The notes under the pieces: model-generated
Told to the model about the DNA's origin: nothing
What the model saw: only the letters and a program-made list of their open reading frames with translations
Database searches by the model: none
NCBI GenBank assembly: GCA_050485745.1
Contig: JBJHBY010000001.1
Coordinates: 3,915-67,914 of the forward strand
Direction of reading: 5' to 3'
DNA from: JBJHBY01 sp050485745
GTDB taxonomy: Bacteria > Pseudomonadota > Gammaproteobacteria > Pseudomonadales > CAMLJR01
Length of the DNA: 64,000 nucleotides
Position numbers and translations under genes: made by a program
Part shown: positions 8,564 to 17,654 of the stretch, piece by piece
Numbering within the stretch: the stretch's first letter is position 1
How the letters are laid out: each line of letters opens with the position of its first letter

Positions 8564-9546
8564 TAAAACTGGGCATACCAGCGGCGATAGCGGGCGAAGG
8601 GGCCATCCGCGTCAGACAGCGCCGGCCGCGGCCGGTAGACCTTGTTCTCCCAGATCGGGATGTCGTCCGCGTAGTCGTCCAGAAAGCCGCGGATCCAGGT
8701 CTCGCCCAGATCCACCGGCAGGGCCGTGTCCATCCAGAAAATCTGCGGATTCCAGACCTCGCCGGCCACCGTCGGCGTCATCACGTTCAGGGACACCGCG
8801 CGCAGGGCGCCGCTGAAACGGGTGTAGCTGAAGCCGGGACCGACATTGATGCTGACGACATCATCGGCGCTGCTGGCGGCGGCGGACTGGTAGTCCCCGC
8901 CACTGTTGTCCACCTCGATGCGCAGACGATAGCGCGGCCCGTCGCAGTCCCACTGGATGGAACGGGCGCGCCAGCGGTGCAGTGCCTCGAAGTGGGTGAT
9001 GTCGACGGAGTTTTCCATCATTTCCTGGGGATGGCTGCGCACCTGCCAGATGTGGCGATGCACCCGCCAGTAGCGGCCGCCCTCGAGTTCGGGGATGGCA
9101 TCGATCTCGTAGTCCGGGGCCGCGCCACGGTCGTGTTTCCAGATGAAGACCAGCCCGTTGCGCTCGCACACGGGATAGGTCGACAGACGTGCGCGCTCCG
9201 GTATCCGCTCGGCGCGCAGGGCGAAGCTGCAGGCGCCGTCGGTGGTGTAGCGCCAGTGGTGGAACGGGCACTGCAGTTCATCGCCGATCACCTTGCCACC
9301 ACCCAGGTGCGCGCCGAGGTGGGGGCACCAGGCATCCGCCACGCTTACCGCTCCGGCCGCGGTGCGCCAGGCGACGATATCCCGCCCCAACCGGTGCAGC
9401 GACAGGACGCCCCCCGCCGCCAGTTCGTCACTCAGGCAAATGGCAAACCAGCCGTTGGGGAACGCGGGAAAGGGGTAGCGGTAGGCATCGCGACGGGCGC
9501 TGTTGAAACCGCCCAGGGCATCCGAATCGTTTGACGGTATACGCAT
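8560..9546 (-). CDS. Rieske non-haem iron oxygenase, terminal oxygenase component
   Basis: A 328-residue ring-hydroxylating-type oxygenase, expected to receive electrons from a separate reductase that is not in this window. The Rieske [2Fe-2S] ligands are C74-P-H76 and C93-P-F-H96. The catalytic iron motif reads ENSVDITHFEALH, giving H185 and H190 with the bridging D182. The ENxVDxxHFxxxH form resembles steroid-acting enzymes of the KshA/DAF-36 group, but assignment to a sterol substrate is inference. The ATG at 9544-9546 has CAGGAGGAAAC immediately upstream. A dehydrogenase gene lies just upstream on the same strand (29 bp), suggesting an operon. Its TAA stop is part of a repeat palindrome. 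Confidence 0.88.
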   Translation of the reverse strand: MRIPSNDSDALGGFNSARRDAYRYPFPAFPNGWFAICLSDELAAGGVLSLHRLGRDIVAWRTAAGAVSVADAWCPHLGAHLGGGKVIGDELQCPFHHWRYTTDGACSFALRAERIPERARLSTYPVCERNGLVFIWKHDRGAAPDYEIDAIPELEGGRYWRVHRHIWQVRSHPQEMMENSVDITHFEALHRWRARSIQWDCDGPRYRLRIEVDNSGGDYQSAAASSADDVVSINVGPGFSYTRFSGALRAVSLNVMTPTVAGEVWNPQIFWMDTALPVDLGETWIRGFLDDYADDIPIWENKVYRPRPALSDADGPFARYRRWYAQFY

Positions 9547-9575
9547 GCTGTTTCCTCCTGACCGCGCAAACCGGC

Positions 9576-10520
9576 TCAGTAGCCGGCGGCGACATCCACC
9601 ACACCGGCGAGGGGCTCGTCGCGCAGGTAGCGGCCGATATTATCGATGAAGCGCTGCAGGAGCTGCCCGAACACATCCGGCGCGCTCCAGGACACATGCG
9701 GACTCAGGCGCACCTGCGGATGACTGTACAGCCAGTGCCCCTCCGGCAGAGGCTCCGGGTCCACCACGTCGAGGCTGGCCAGGCCGATACGACCATCCTC
9801 CAGGGCCGCGTGCAGGGCCTCCTGGTCGACAAGGCTGCCGCGGGCTACGTTGATCAGGTGCAGCCCGGGCCGGGCATGGGCCAGGCTGTCGGCGTTGATC
9901 ATGTGCCGGGTCGCCGCGGTGGCCGGCGCCGCCACCACCACATGGTCCGAACTCGCCAGCAGGCGCGGCAGCGAATCCACCAGCTGTATACCCGGCGGCG
10001 GGGCGCTGCGCGGGCGCCGCACCAGCGCCTGCACCTGCATGCCGAAATGCAGGCCGTGGGCGGCCACGGCCTCACCGATACTGCCCAGACCCACCAGGCC
10101 CAGGGTGGCGCCGCGCAGGCTGGACAGCGACGCCATATGCCATTGTGCCGGCGGGGCACTGATCCAGCTCTCGGGTAAGCGCTTGGCCGCGCTCAGCAGC
10201 ATCGCCGCCACCCACTCGGCAATCGGCTCCGCGGTGGCACCGCGCGAACAGGTCAGCAGGCGCTCACCAACGCGATCCAGGGGAAAGCCATCCACCCCGG
10301 TGCCGAACACATGGATCCAGCGAAAGCCGTGCCGGGCCTCAAGCAACTGTGGCAATTGCGGATTGCCTACCGCGACGGTGAGCAGGGCATCCCCCTGAAG
10401 GTCCGGTGGCAACGGCTCACCCATCGGAAGGTGCGTGATCCGCACCGGGCCCTGTGCCGTGATCTGCTCCGCCAGCCCGGGAAAATCCAGCTGCGTGACA
10501 AGATGCAGCTCTTGCGTCAT
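9576..10520 (-). CDS. D-2-hydroxyacid dehydrogenase, NAD(P)-binding
   Basis: A cytoplasmic oxidoreductase of the D-isomer-specific 2-hydroxyacid dehydrogenase family, about 314 aa. The nucleotide-binding turn is LGLVGLGSIGEA. The catalytic Arg is in LINVARGSLVD, the acid is near DPEPLPEGH, and the His is in LSPHVSW. The ATG at 10518-10520 is preferred because TTGGAGGGTGTTT precedes it. An earlier in-frame ATG at 10538 overlaps that site and would add only six residues. It lies upstream of, and in the same direction as, the Rieske gene. The physiological 2-keto acid is unknown. Confidence 0.88.
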   Translation of the reverse strand: MTQELHLVTQLDFPGLAEQITAQGPVRITHLPMGEPLPPDLQGDALLTVAVGNPQLPQLLEARHGFRWIHVFGTGVDGFPLDRVGERLLTCSRGATAEPIAEWVAAMLLSAAKRLPESWISAPPAQWHMASLSSLRGATLGLVGLGSIGEAVAAHGLHFGMQVQALVRRPRSAPPPGIQLVDSLPRLLASSDHVVVAAPATAATRHMINADSLAHARPGLHLINVARGSLVDQEALHAALEDGRIGLASLDVVDPEPLPEGHWLYSHPQVRLSPHVSWSAPDVFGQLLQRFIDNIGRYLRDEPLAGVVDVAAGY

Positions 10521-10733
10521 AAACACCCTCCAAGCCATGCGTCATGCCCCCGGGGCCTGTCCGCGACCGTGGCCGCGTGAACAAGCGGTAACCCATGCTG
10601 CCGCGCCGGGGGGTTAATATGGCCGATGGTAACAGAGTCCGCAGCCGCGCCATCGCCACCGGTGGAAAGGCGACCAAAGCGGTTCAGAATGATTCGCCCA
10701 CAGCCGAAAGGCGACTGACGACAGGGACAGCCC

Positions 10734-11213
10734 ATGCCTTCCGTTTTCGATTTCGATGCCACCGCCATCGACGGCCGCAGCCGTCCGCTCTCGGAGTTTG
10801 CCGGCAAGGTCCTGCTGGTGGTGAACACCGCCAGCAAGTGCGGGCTGACCCCCCAGTTCGAAGGGCTGGAGAAGCTCTACCAGGCCTACCACGACCGGGG
10901 CCTGGAGATCCTGGGCTTCCCCTGCAACCAGTTTGGCAACCAGGACCCGGGCAGCAACGAGGAGATCGCCGGCTTCTGCATGAAGAACTACGGGGTGAGC
11001 TTCCCCATGTTCGAGCGCATCGAGGTCAACGGCGACAGTGCCCATCCATTGTTCAGGCACCTCAAGGAAGCTGCGCCCGGGGTATTGGGCAGCAAGGCCA
11101 TCAAGTGGAATTTCACCAAGTTCCTGGTCGGCCGCGATGGCCAGGTGCTGGAGCGCTTCGCCCCGACCACCACCCCGGAGAAGATCGCCAGCGCCATCGA
11201 GTCGGCGCTGTAG
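10734..11213 (+). CDS. glutathione peroxidase family thiol peroxidase
   Basis: A 159-residue cysteine-type Gpx that reduces hydroperoxides using thioredoxin or glutathione. The active-site segment is [11 protein letters not shown] with peroxidatic C36. The second and third catalytic regions are [10 protein letters not shown] and WNFTKFLV, giving the Cys-Gln-Trp-Asn set. No signal peptide is seen, so it is cytoplasmic. The CDS stop TAG (11211-11213) is contributed by the first REP palindrome of a four-palindrome cluster. It stands alone between a minus-strand operon on the left and the oxidase operon on the right. Confidence 0.93.
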   Translation: MPSVFDFDATAIDGRSRPLSEFAGKVLLVVNTASKCGLTPQFEGLEKLYQAYHDRGLEILGFPCNQFGNQDPGSNEEIAGFCMKNYGVSFPMFERIEVNGDSAHPLFRHLKEAAPGVLGSKAIKWNFTKFLVGRDGQVLERFAPTTTPEKIASAIESAL

Positions 11214-11532
11214 GCTGGGTTAGCCGCGAAGCGGCGTAACCCAGCGTCACCACTGGGGTCAGGATGCTCCCGGGAGTTGCTCACGAAGCTCCCCGGGGTC
11301 GCTCCGGAACCCACATCGGCGCAGGGTTCGATGACGCTGGCGGCGCTCTGGAACCAGCATTGGCGTGAGGCTCGATGGTGGTGAGAACGCTGGGTTACGC
11401 GGCACAGCCGCTAACCCAGCCTACGTCACGCGCGACGCCTGGGTCTGGGGCCGTAGGCTGGGTTAGCCGCGAAGCGGCGTAACCCAGCGTCACCACCGGG
11501 TTACGCGGCACAGCCGCTAACCCGGCCTACGT
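11210..11532. repeat. cluster of four REP palindromes (two inverted pairs)
   Basis: Palindromes built from GTAGGCTGGGTTAGCCGC and its complement lie at about 11210-11248, 11388-11426, 11453-11494 and 11495-11532, alternating in orientation. The 140-bp spacer of the first pair resembles the spacer of the pair at 36418-36621 (shared CCCGGGAG, CTCACGAAGCTC and CCCATCGG-like blocks), so REP-spacer-REP is itself a composite repeat. No gene is seen here. Confidence 0.85.
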
Positions 11533-11568
11533 GAGTTGTGCACTGGTTCTGGCGGGCATGGAGGGCGT

Positions 11569-11880
11569 TCAGAAGAAGCGCAGCCGCAGCCAGGTGATGT
11601 ACTGACCCTCTGCCGCCAGAAAGAGCACCAGCACCAGCAGGCACAGGGGCGGCACCAGAATGGTGTAGATCAGCGACAGGCGCTCCCACAGCATGTGCAT
11701 GAACACCGCAATGATCAGCCCCGCCTTCAACGCCATGAACACCAGGACCAGAGTCCAGCGCCAGAAGCCCTGCAGGTCGTAATAATCGACCATGTAGGAA
11801 AAAAAACTGAGCACGAACAGCAGCGTCCAGATCTTCAGGTAAAGTCCGATCGGATGCTGCTGGGCCTGTGCGTGTTCCAT
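11569..11880 (-). CDS. cytochrome c oxidase subunit IV (bacterial COX4 family)
   Basis: A 103-residue inner-membrane protein with three hydrophobic helices (about residues 14-33, 42-63 and 70-90), matching the small subunit IV of caa3-type oxidases. The motif FMALKAGLIIAVFMHM is typical: these proteins keep a Lys and a HxxW/HM pattern in the second helix. It is the last gene of a five-gene minus-strand operon encoding the whole oxidase. The subunit has a structural or assembly role rather than a redox one. The start ATG at 11878-11880 has GGGGGAGG upstream. Confidence 0.85.
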   Translation of the reverse strand: MEHAQAQQHPIGLYLKIWTLLFVLSFFSYMVDYYDLQGFWRWTLVLVFMALKAGLIIAVFMHMLWERLSLIYTILVPPLCLLVLVLFLAAEGQYITWLRLRFF

Positions 11881-11907
11881 GGCCGCACCTCCCCCATCAA
11901 AGAAGCG

Positions 11908-12585
11908 TCACAGAAGATAGAAAAACGCAAAAATAAACACCCACACGAGATCGACGAAATGCCAGTACAGGCCCGCGATCTCGACTGCCTCATAATTGCC
12001 GCTGCTTTCATAGTGCCCGCGCCAAACCTTCCAGGCCATCACCAGCAGATAGATCACACCGATCGACACGTGCAGACCGTGAAACCCGGTGATCATAAAA
12101 AATACCGCGCCGAACTGGGCCGCCCCAAAGGGGTTGCCCCAGGGACGCACGCCATCCTCAATCAGCTTGCCCCACTCGAATATCTGCATGCCCACGAAGC
12201 TGGCCCCGAGCAGCGCCGTGATCAGCATGAACAGCGCCGCCTTGTTGCGATCGCGCCGGTAACCATAATTGACCGCCATGGCCATGGTGCCGCTACTGGT
12301 GATCAGCACGAAGGTCATGATGGCGATCAGAATCAGTGGCAACTCCGTGCCAAAAATGGTCAGGGCGAAAATCTCACTGGCGTTCGGCCAGGCATCCACC
12401 GTTGCCATTCGCGCCGCCATGTAACCAATGAGAAAACAGCCAAACACAAAGGTGTCGCTGAGGAGGAAGATCCACATCATCGACTTGCCCCAGGACACGT
12501 TCCTGAAGGCTTCGCGATCCGACGACCAGTCGTCGACCAGGCTGCGCCAGCTCTTGCCGGAGTCGCCCGCGCTTTGTTCGGACAT
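11908..12585 (-). CDS. cytochrome c oxidase subunit III, longer copy
   Basis: A 225-residue integral membrane protein with about five to six helices, in the heme-copper oxidase subunit III family. Recognisable landmarks are WIFLLSDTFVFGCF, the TGFHGLHVSIGV helix with paired His, and a final YWHFVDLVWVFIFAFFYLL. Subunit III stabilises the catalytic core and the proton uptake path. A second, shorter subunit III gene lies directly upstream, so the operon carries two paralogues. GGAGGGCAACAAG upstream of the ATG at 12583-12585 is a good ribosome site. Confidence 0.9.
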   Translation of the reverse strand: MSEQSAGDSGKSWRSLVDDWSSDREAFRNVSWGKSMMWIFLLSDTFVFGCFLIGYMAARMATVDAWPNASEIFALTIFGTELPLILIAIMTFVLITSSGTMAMAVNYGYRRDRNKAALFMLITALLGASFVGMQIFEWGKLIEDGVRPWGNPFGAAQFGAVFFMITGFHGLHVSIGVIYLLVMAWKVWRGHYESSGNYEAVEIAGLYWHFVDLVWVFIFAFFYLL

Positions 12586-12612
12586 CTTGTTGCCCTCCCG
12601 GTTTGACCGCGT

Positions 12613-13221
12613 TCAGGTCGCCAGCAGCAAGCCCAGCAGCACCAGCCAGACCACCAGCAGGAAGTGCCAGTACAGGGCACAGACCGCCACCGCTGTCGAT
12701 GGGTCCACCTCCCGCCGCCAGAGCAGTCTGAGCGCCACCCAGGCCCAGATCAGCACACCGACCAGCACGTGCAGGGCGTGCAGCCCCGTCATCAGATAAA
12801 AGAAACTGTTGGCCGGATTGTCAGCCAGCGTGTAACCGGCGGCCTGCAACTGCTGCCAGAGCTGCCACTGGGACCCCAGGAACAGCACGGAGGGCACGGC
12901 AGCCACCAGCAATACCCGACGCACCCGCGCGGCGGGGCCCATACGCAGGCGCCGCGCCACCTCCAGGCCGACGCTGGCCAGCACCAGGCAGGCGGTGCTC
13001 CAACCGAGCTGCGCGAGGGGTAGCGCCAGAGGCTGCCAGTCGAAGTAGCGCATGCGGATGAGATAGGCGCTGCCGAGCAGGCCAAACACGGCGCCCAAAG
13101 TGAAGAACAGTAGCTGCATGCCGCGCCGCACCACCGCGGCCCGTGCCTGCCCGCCCTGCCAGTCACTCAGGTGTGGTCCGATGGTGCCGCGCAACGCGGC
13201 CGTGCGAATGGCCTCACTCAT
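12613..13221 (-). CDS. cytochrome c oxidase subunit III-like protein, shorter copy
   Basis: A 202-residue membrane protein with several hydrophobic helices. It shares with the next gene the TGLHALHVLVGV helix and the final YWHFLLVVWLVLLGLLL segment, so it is a subunit III paralogue. The N-terminal 35 residues are soluble. Its ATG overlaps the stop of the subunit I gene (ATGA at 13218-13221), which implies translational coupling. Two subunit III-type genes are known in some caa3 operons; whether both enter one complex cannot be told from sequence. Confidence 0.85.
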   Translation of the reverse strand: MSEAIRTAALRGTIGPHLSDWQGGQARAAVVRRGMQLLFFTLGAVFGLLGSAYLIRMRYFDWQPLALPLAQLGWSTACLVLASVGLEVARRLRMGPAARVRRVLLVAAVPSVLFLGSQWQLWQQLQAAGYTLADNPANSFFYLMTGLHALHVLVGVLIWAWVALRLLWRREVDPSTAVAVCALYWHFLLVVWLVLLGLLLAT

Positions 13222-14972
13222 GCGCGCGCGCCTCCTTCCACGGGCAGGCTGGCCTCGGATACCCCTTCGTGGGGATGGTTCTGAGGCAGGAAGTCCTGCG
13301 GTGCCCCCGGCACGTTGTAGTCATAGGCCCAGCGATGCACCACCGGCAGCTCCGTCCCCCAGTTACCGTGCCCCGGGGGGGTCTGCGGTGTCTGCCACTC
13401 CAGGGTAGTGGCTCGCCAGGGGTTGCCGTCGGCGCGGCGACCCCGCCAGGCACTCCAGAACATGTTGAACAGGAACAGGAACTGGGCGAAGGCGACGGTC
13501 AGGCCGATGATGCTGATAAAGGCGTTGAGGTCATGGGCAGACTGGGGAATGAACTCGTAGTCCGGGTAGGCGTAGTAGCGCCGCGGCATACCCAGGATGC
13601 CCAGATAGTGCATGGGAAAGAACATGGCATAGGTGCCGAGGAACGTGATCCAGAAATGCAGCTTGCCGATGCCATCATTCATCATGCGCCCGGTGATCTT
13701 CGGGAACCAGTGATAGATTGCCCCGAAAATCACGAAGATCGGCGCCACCCCCATCACCATGTGAAAATGCGCCACCACGAAATAGGTATCCGCCAGGGGA
13801 ATGTCGACAATGACATTGCCGAGAAACAGCCCGGTCAAGCCACCGACAACAAAGGTGATGATGAAGGCGATGGCAAACAGCATGGGCACAGTGAGGTGAA
13901 TATCGCCGCGCCACAGGGTCAGCACCCAGTTGTACACCTTGAGCGCCGTCGGTATCGCGATCACCAGTGTCGAGATGGCGAAAAAGAAGCCAAAGTACAG
14001 GTTCATGCCACTGACGTACATGTGGTGCGCCCAGACCACGAAGCTGAGCACACCGATAATGACAATCGCCCACACCATCATGTGATAGCCGAAGATATTC
14101 TTGCGTGCGTGGGTACTGATCAGATCCGAGACGATACCGAAGGCGGGCAGCGCCACGATGTAGACCTCCGGGTGACCAAAGAACCAGAACAGATGCTGGA
14201 ACAGCAATGGGCTACCGCCCTCATGATCCAGCTGTTGCCCCATGGAAACGATGGCAGGCATGAAGAAACTGGTTCCCGCCAGCTTGTCGAACAGCATCAT
14301 CACCGCGCTGACGAACAGCGCCGGAAAGGCCAGCAAGGCCATCGCCGAGGCGATAAAAATACCCCAGACGGTCAGCGGCATGCGCATCAGCGTCATACCC
14401 CGGGTGCGTGCCTGCAGCACGGTGGTGACATAGTTCAGACCACCCATCGTCGCGGCAACGATAAAGATAGCCAGGGACAGCAGCATCAACACAATGCCCC
14501 AGTCAGCACCGGGGGTCCCGGTGAGAATCGCCTGCGGCGGGTACAGGGTCCAGCCGGCGCCGGTCGGCCCACCGGGGACGAAGAAACTGGCCAGCAGCAC
14601 GATCACGGAAAGCAGATAAAACCAGTAGCTGAGCATGTTGACATAGGGGAAGACCATGTCCCTGGCACCCACCATCAGGGGAATCAGATAGTTGCCGAAG
14701 CCTCCCAGGAACAGCGCTGTGAGCAGGTAGATCACCATGATCATGCCGTGCATGGTCATGAACTGGTAATAAGCGCTCGAATCCATCACACCCGAGTCGG
14801 GAAAGCCCAGCTGCACGCGCATCAGCCCGGACAGGATCAGCGCCACCATGCCGACAAAAATCGCGGTCAGGCTGTACTGGATGGCGATGACCTTGTGGTC
14901 CTGGCTCCAGACATACCGCGTCCAGAAACTGCCGGGCTCATGGGCCCCATCCATCGTTGTGTCGTGCGCCAT
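13218..14972 (-). CDS. ctaD: cytochrome c oxidase subunit I
   Basis: The 584-residue catalytic subunit of an aa3-type oxidase, with about 12 transmembrane helices, reducing O2 to water and pumping protons. The low-spin haem His is in MTMHGMIMV. The CuB site and cross-linked Tyr are in WFFGHPEVYI. The following His pair is AHHMYVSGM, and the haem a3/a ligands are in VAHFHMVMG. It opens with WTRYVWSQDHKVIAIQY, typical of subunit I. It lies second in the operon after the subunit II gene, with 53 bp between them. The C-terminal tail after residue ~540 is soluble. Confidence 0.96.
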   Translation of the reverse strand: MAHDTTMDGAHEPGSFWTRYVWSQDHKVIAIQYSLTAIFVGMVALILSGLMRVQLGFPDSGVMDSSAYYQFMTMHGMIMVIYLLTALFLGGFGNYLIPLMVGARDMVFPYVNMLSYWFYLLSVIVLLASFFVPGGPTGAGWTLYPPQAILTGTPGADWGIVLMLLSLAIFIVAATMGGLNYVTTVLQARTRGMTLMRMPLTVWGIFIASAMALLAFPALFVSAVMMLFDKLAGTSFFMPAIVSMGQQLDHEGGSPLLFQHLFWFFGHPEVYIVALPAFGIVSDLISTHARKNIFGYHMMVWAIVIIGVLSFVVWAHHMYVSGMNLYFGFFFAISTLVIAIPTALKVYNWVLTLWRGDIHLTVPMLFAIAFIITFVVGGLTGLFLGNVIVDIPLADTYFVVAHFHMVMGVAPIFVIFGAIYHWFPKITGRMMNDGIGKLHFWITFLGTYAMFFPMHYLGILGMPRRYYAYPDYEFIPQSAHDLNAFISIIGLTVAFAQFLFLFNMFWSAWRGRRADGNPWRATTLEWQTPQTPPGHGNWGTELPVVHRWAYDYNVPGAPQDFLPQNHPHEGVSEASLPVEGGARA

Positions 14973-15025
14973 GGAACACCTCTGTCTGCTGTGCCTGCGC
15001 CGCTGTGCGGCGCCACCGGAAACCG

Positions 15026-16495
15026 TCAGTCGCTCAAGGCGTCGCGGATATACATCACCATTGACTCCAGCTCCGCTTCGGAGAAGGGATAGGGTTGCAT
15101 CACCGGCGGATAACCCGCCGTGAGCTGCGCGCCCGGATTGGTGATCGACAGCTTGATATAGTCCGCATCAGCCACCACAGTGCTGCCGTCCACCAGCTCG
15201 ACACTGCGCCCATAGAGGTTGCGCCAGGTCGGACCCAGCTGGCGCGAGCCATCGGTGGAGTGGCAGGCGTAGCAGCCATGGCGCGAAGCCAGTTCCTGCC
15301 CCCATTCGATCGAAGGCTCGCGGGCCTCCGCCACCGCGGGCTCCGGCGGGGGCGTATCGTCCACCGCCTCGGTCATATCCGGCGGCACCTCCGCGCCCTC
15401 CCCGAGGGTACGCAGGAAGGCAATAATGGCGGCCATTTCATCATCGCTGAAGGTGTAGGCCTGCATCACCGGTGGATATCCCCTGGTCAGCTGCGCACCG
15501 GGATTGACGATCGATTCCCGCAGGTAATCCGCGTCGGCGAGCACCGTGGTGCCGTCGGCCAGCTCGACCTGGCTGCCATAGAGACCGAGCCAGGTGGGCC
15601 CGACGCGGCGACTGCCATCCAGGCTGTGGCAGGCAAAGCAGCCCGCACCGTCCACCAGGCGCCGTCCCCGGGCAACATCCTCGTCCTCGACCCGGGCACC
15701 GAGCTGTGTCAATTGCTCTGCGTAAGTTGGCTGTCTTTCCAGCCACGCATCGAACGCCTCGCGCTCCATGACCTCAACCACACCGCGCATATTGAAGTGG
15801 CCGATACCACAGTGCTGGGAGCAAAGAATCTCGAAGCGGCCAGTGCGCGTGGGCGTTAACCAGAAGCTGGTGACCATACCCGGCACCATGTCCATCTTGG
15901 CGCGGAACTGCGGCACAAAGACGCTGTGCAGCACATCCTTGGAGCGCAACTTCAGGCGCACCGGCTGGCCGACCGGAAGGCGGAGATCGCCACCCTGAAT
16001 CAGAATATCGTCGTGCCCGCGCGGGTCATCGGGGTCCATTCCAAAAGGGTTGTCGAAACTGATCAGTCGTGTGTCGGTTCTTCCCAGTTCGCCGTCCGGC
16101 CCCGGGTAACGATAACTGTACTGCCATTGTTGTCCGACCACCTCGACACGAATCGCATCGTCCGGAGCGCGGACGAAATCCGCATAGATCCACAACCCGG
16201 GCGCCAGCAGGGCGACAATACCCGCGGTGGTGATGCCGATCAGCCACCACTCGAGGCGCTTGTTATCCGGCTCATACTGTGCCGTGTGGCCTTCGCGATG
16301 ACGAAACCGCAGCAATGCCCAGACCACAAACAGGGTAACCAGAACGAAGACCAGGCCGGTAATCGCCATGGACACCTGGAACATTGTGTCCATCGCCCCC
16401 CAGTTGGACGCCAGCTCAGTAAAGGTCCAGGGGCTCAGAAGGTGAAACAGCACCGAAGCAATGATAATGACAACCAGGACAACGGCAAGAACCAT
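15026..16495 (-). CDS. coxB: cytochrome c oxidase subunit II with two C-terminal cytochrome c domains
   Basis: A 489-residue subunit II that takes electrons from soluble carriers and passes them to subunit I. There are three hydrophobic segments (about 1-20, 40-62 and 84-107), one more than usual. The CuA cupredoxin domain shows H190, C225, C229, H233 and M236. Two tandem monohaem c domains follow, with CFACH (286-290) and CYACH (408-412). They are clearly duplicated: GPTW, NPGAQLT.GYPPVMQ and DADY recur in both. A single fused c domain is the common caa3 form, so this one has a doubled electron input. It is the first gene of the operon. Confidence 0.93.
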   Translation of the reverse strand: MVLAVVLVVIIIASVLFHLLSPWTFTELASNWGAMDTMFQVSMAITGLVFVLVTLFVVWALLRFRHREGHTAQYEPDNKRLEWWLIGITTAGIVALLAPGLWIYADFVRAPDDAIRVEVVGQQWQYSYRYPGPDGELGRTDTRLISFDNPFGMDPDDPRGHDDILIQGGDLRLPVGQPVRLKLRSKDVLHSVFVPQFRAKMDMVPGMVTSFWLTPTRTGRFEILCSQHCGIGHFNMRGVVEVMEREAFDAWLERQPTYAEQLTQLGARVEDEDVARGRRLVDGAGCFACHSLDGSRRVGPTWLGLYGSQVELADGTTVLADADYLRESIVNPGAQLTRGYPPVMQAYTFSDDEMAAIIAFLRTLGEGAEVPPDMTEAVDDTPPPEPAVAEAREPSIEWGQELASRHGCYACHSTDGSRQLGPTWRNLYGRSVELVDGSTVVADADYIKLSITNPGAQLTAGYPPVMQPYPFSEAELESMVMYIRDALSD

Positions 16496-16979
16496 GGCAT
16501 GACCATCCTTGTTTACTTATATGGAAAAGTCACAAAGGAAACCGTCTTATCTTCTCGGCAGTATAACGATGACGCAAAAAAAACAAAGGGCGGACATGAA
16601 GACCCGGGATACTCCCACCCAACGACCAATCAAGCTTGGCACGTCGTTTTAATTCAAATGAGAACTCAAACAAAACAAAATAATTACTTATTCGAATAAA
16701 AAATTGTTTTTAGCATCTATTCCCTTTGCTGCAGTTCGTTTTTATTTCCTAATGGTATGCGAGGAAAGGAACCTGGACAGACTCATATCCCATAAAGTTT
16801 TAAGAAAACTTTTTGACATACCACAATCGTCGAAGAAACGCTTTACTTTGCGATATTTATGGAGGATAAGTTGAACAACGCATCGTTGAATATGCCCTGA
16901 TGCGCAACCATAACGATCCGGCACCAGCGCGGACACCTCAGTGCAGGCCGGCAATACGGTAACACTCGGGAGGACAAGC
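16496..16979. other. AT-rich intergenic region, promoters of the oxidase operon and of the small membrane gene
   Basis: A stretch of 484 bp with no convincing gene, markedly AT-richer than its surroundings between about 16540 and 16880. It separates divergent transcription units (coxB to the left, the 16980 gene to the right), so it must hold both promoters. I could not identify a specific operator. Confidence 0.6.
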
Positions 16980-17534
16980 ATGAAGCGCTTCTACTTCATC
17001 GACGACGACCTGGACGACCTGGAATCTGTTGAACGGGAACTCGAGGCCCGCGGCATCGAAACACCCCAGATACACGTACTCAGTCAGGACGACTCAGGCG
17101 TGATGCAGCATCATCTCAATGAAGTTCACTCCCTGCTGCGCAAGGATATCGTCTGGTCCGGAGAGAAAGGCGCCATGATCGGAGTCGCGGTCGCGGCACT
17201 GTCCATTCTCATCGCCTGGGCCAGCGGCCTGCCGCAGAGCATCGGCTGGACGCCATTCGTGTTTCTCTCGATCATTCTGCTCGGCTTCTTTACCTGGGAG
17301 GGAGGGCTGTTCGGAATTCAGGTTCCGAACTCTCGCTTCCGGCGCTTCGAGAATGCGCTGAAGAAGGGCAAGCATGTCTTTTTCGTGGATGTCGACCCGG
17401 ATCAGGAAGCCCTGCTGCAGCAGATCATCGCAGGGCACCCGAGGTTGCGCCCCGCCGGCACCGGCCCTTCATCGCCACGCTGGGTGATCACCTGGCAGCG
17501 GCGCTGGCGGGACTTCATGAATGCAACACCCTGA
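16980..17534 (+). CDS. small inner-membrane protein of the pseudomonad 'NAD/FAD-utilizing enzyme' family
   Basis: About 184 aa. The N-terminal ~60 residues are soluble and acidic (FIDDDLDDLESVEREL, then IHVLSQDDSGV). Two transmembrane helices follow, at about 62-80 and 86-106. The C-terminal soluble part carries FVDVDPDQEALL and HPRLRPAGTG. I recognise the same layout in Pseudomonas proteins that carry this historical annotation, but no nucleotide-binding motif is visible and the function is unknown. The ATG at 16980 has GGGAGGACA upstream; a longer ORF from 16941 has none. A partial hairpin repeat follows the stop. Confidence 0.8.
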   Translation: MKRFYFIDDDLDDLESVERELEARGIETPQIHVLSQDDSGVMQHHLNEVHSLLRKDIVWSGEKGAMIGVAVAALSILIAWASGLPQSIGWTPFVFLSIILLGFFTWEGGLFGIQVPNSRFRRFENALKKGKHVFFVDVDPDQEALLQQIIAGHPRLRPAGTGPSSPRWVITWQRRWRDFMNATP

Positions 17535-17558
17535 GGCGAACGCAATACGATCGCAGTG

Positions 17559-17602
17559 TTAACCCGGCGATGAACATTGCCGGGTTAAGGCTCCGCTGAG
17601 CC
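17559..17602 (+). repeat. partial copy of the multi-hairpin 3'-end element, likely bidirectional terminator
   Basis: Arms TTAACCCGGC (17559-17568) and GCCGGGTTAA (17579-17588) form a perfect 10-bp stem, followed by a small GGCTC/GAGCC hairpin at 17589-17602. The 30-nt palindrome matches the one at 8534-8563 at 27 of 30 positions when that one is read on the minus strand. It sits between convergent genes. Confidence 0.65.
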
Positions 17603-17654
17603 ATTGCCGAATGGATCAGAGGTGCCTTAATCATTTGTCCCGGCTCCCGCCAGG

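Noticed and set aside
16742..16981. 79-codon minus-strand frame in the AT-rich region before the small membrane gene
   Set aside because: No ribosome site, no family pattern, and it spans the probable promoters.
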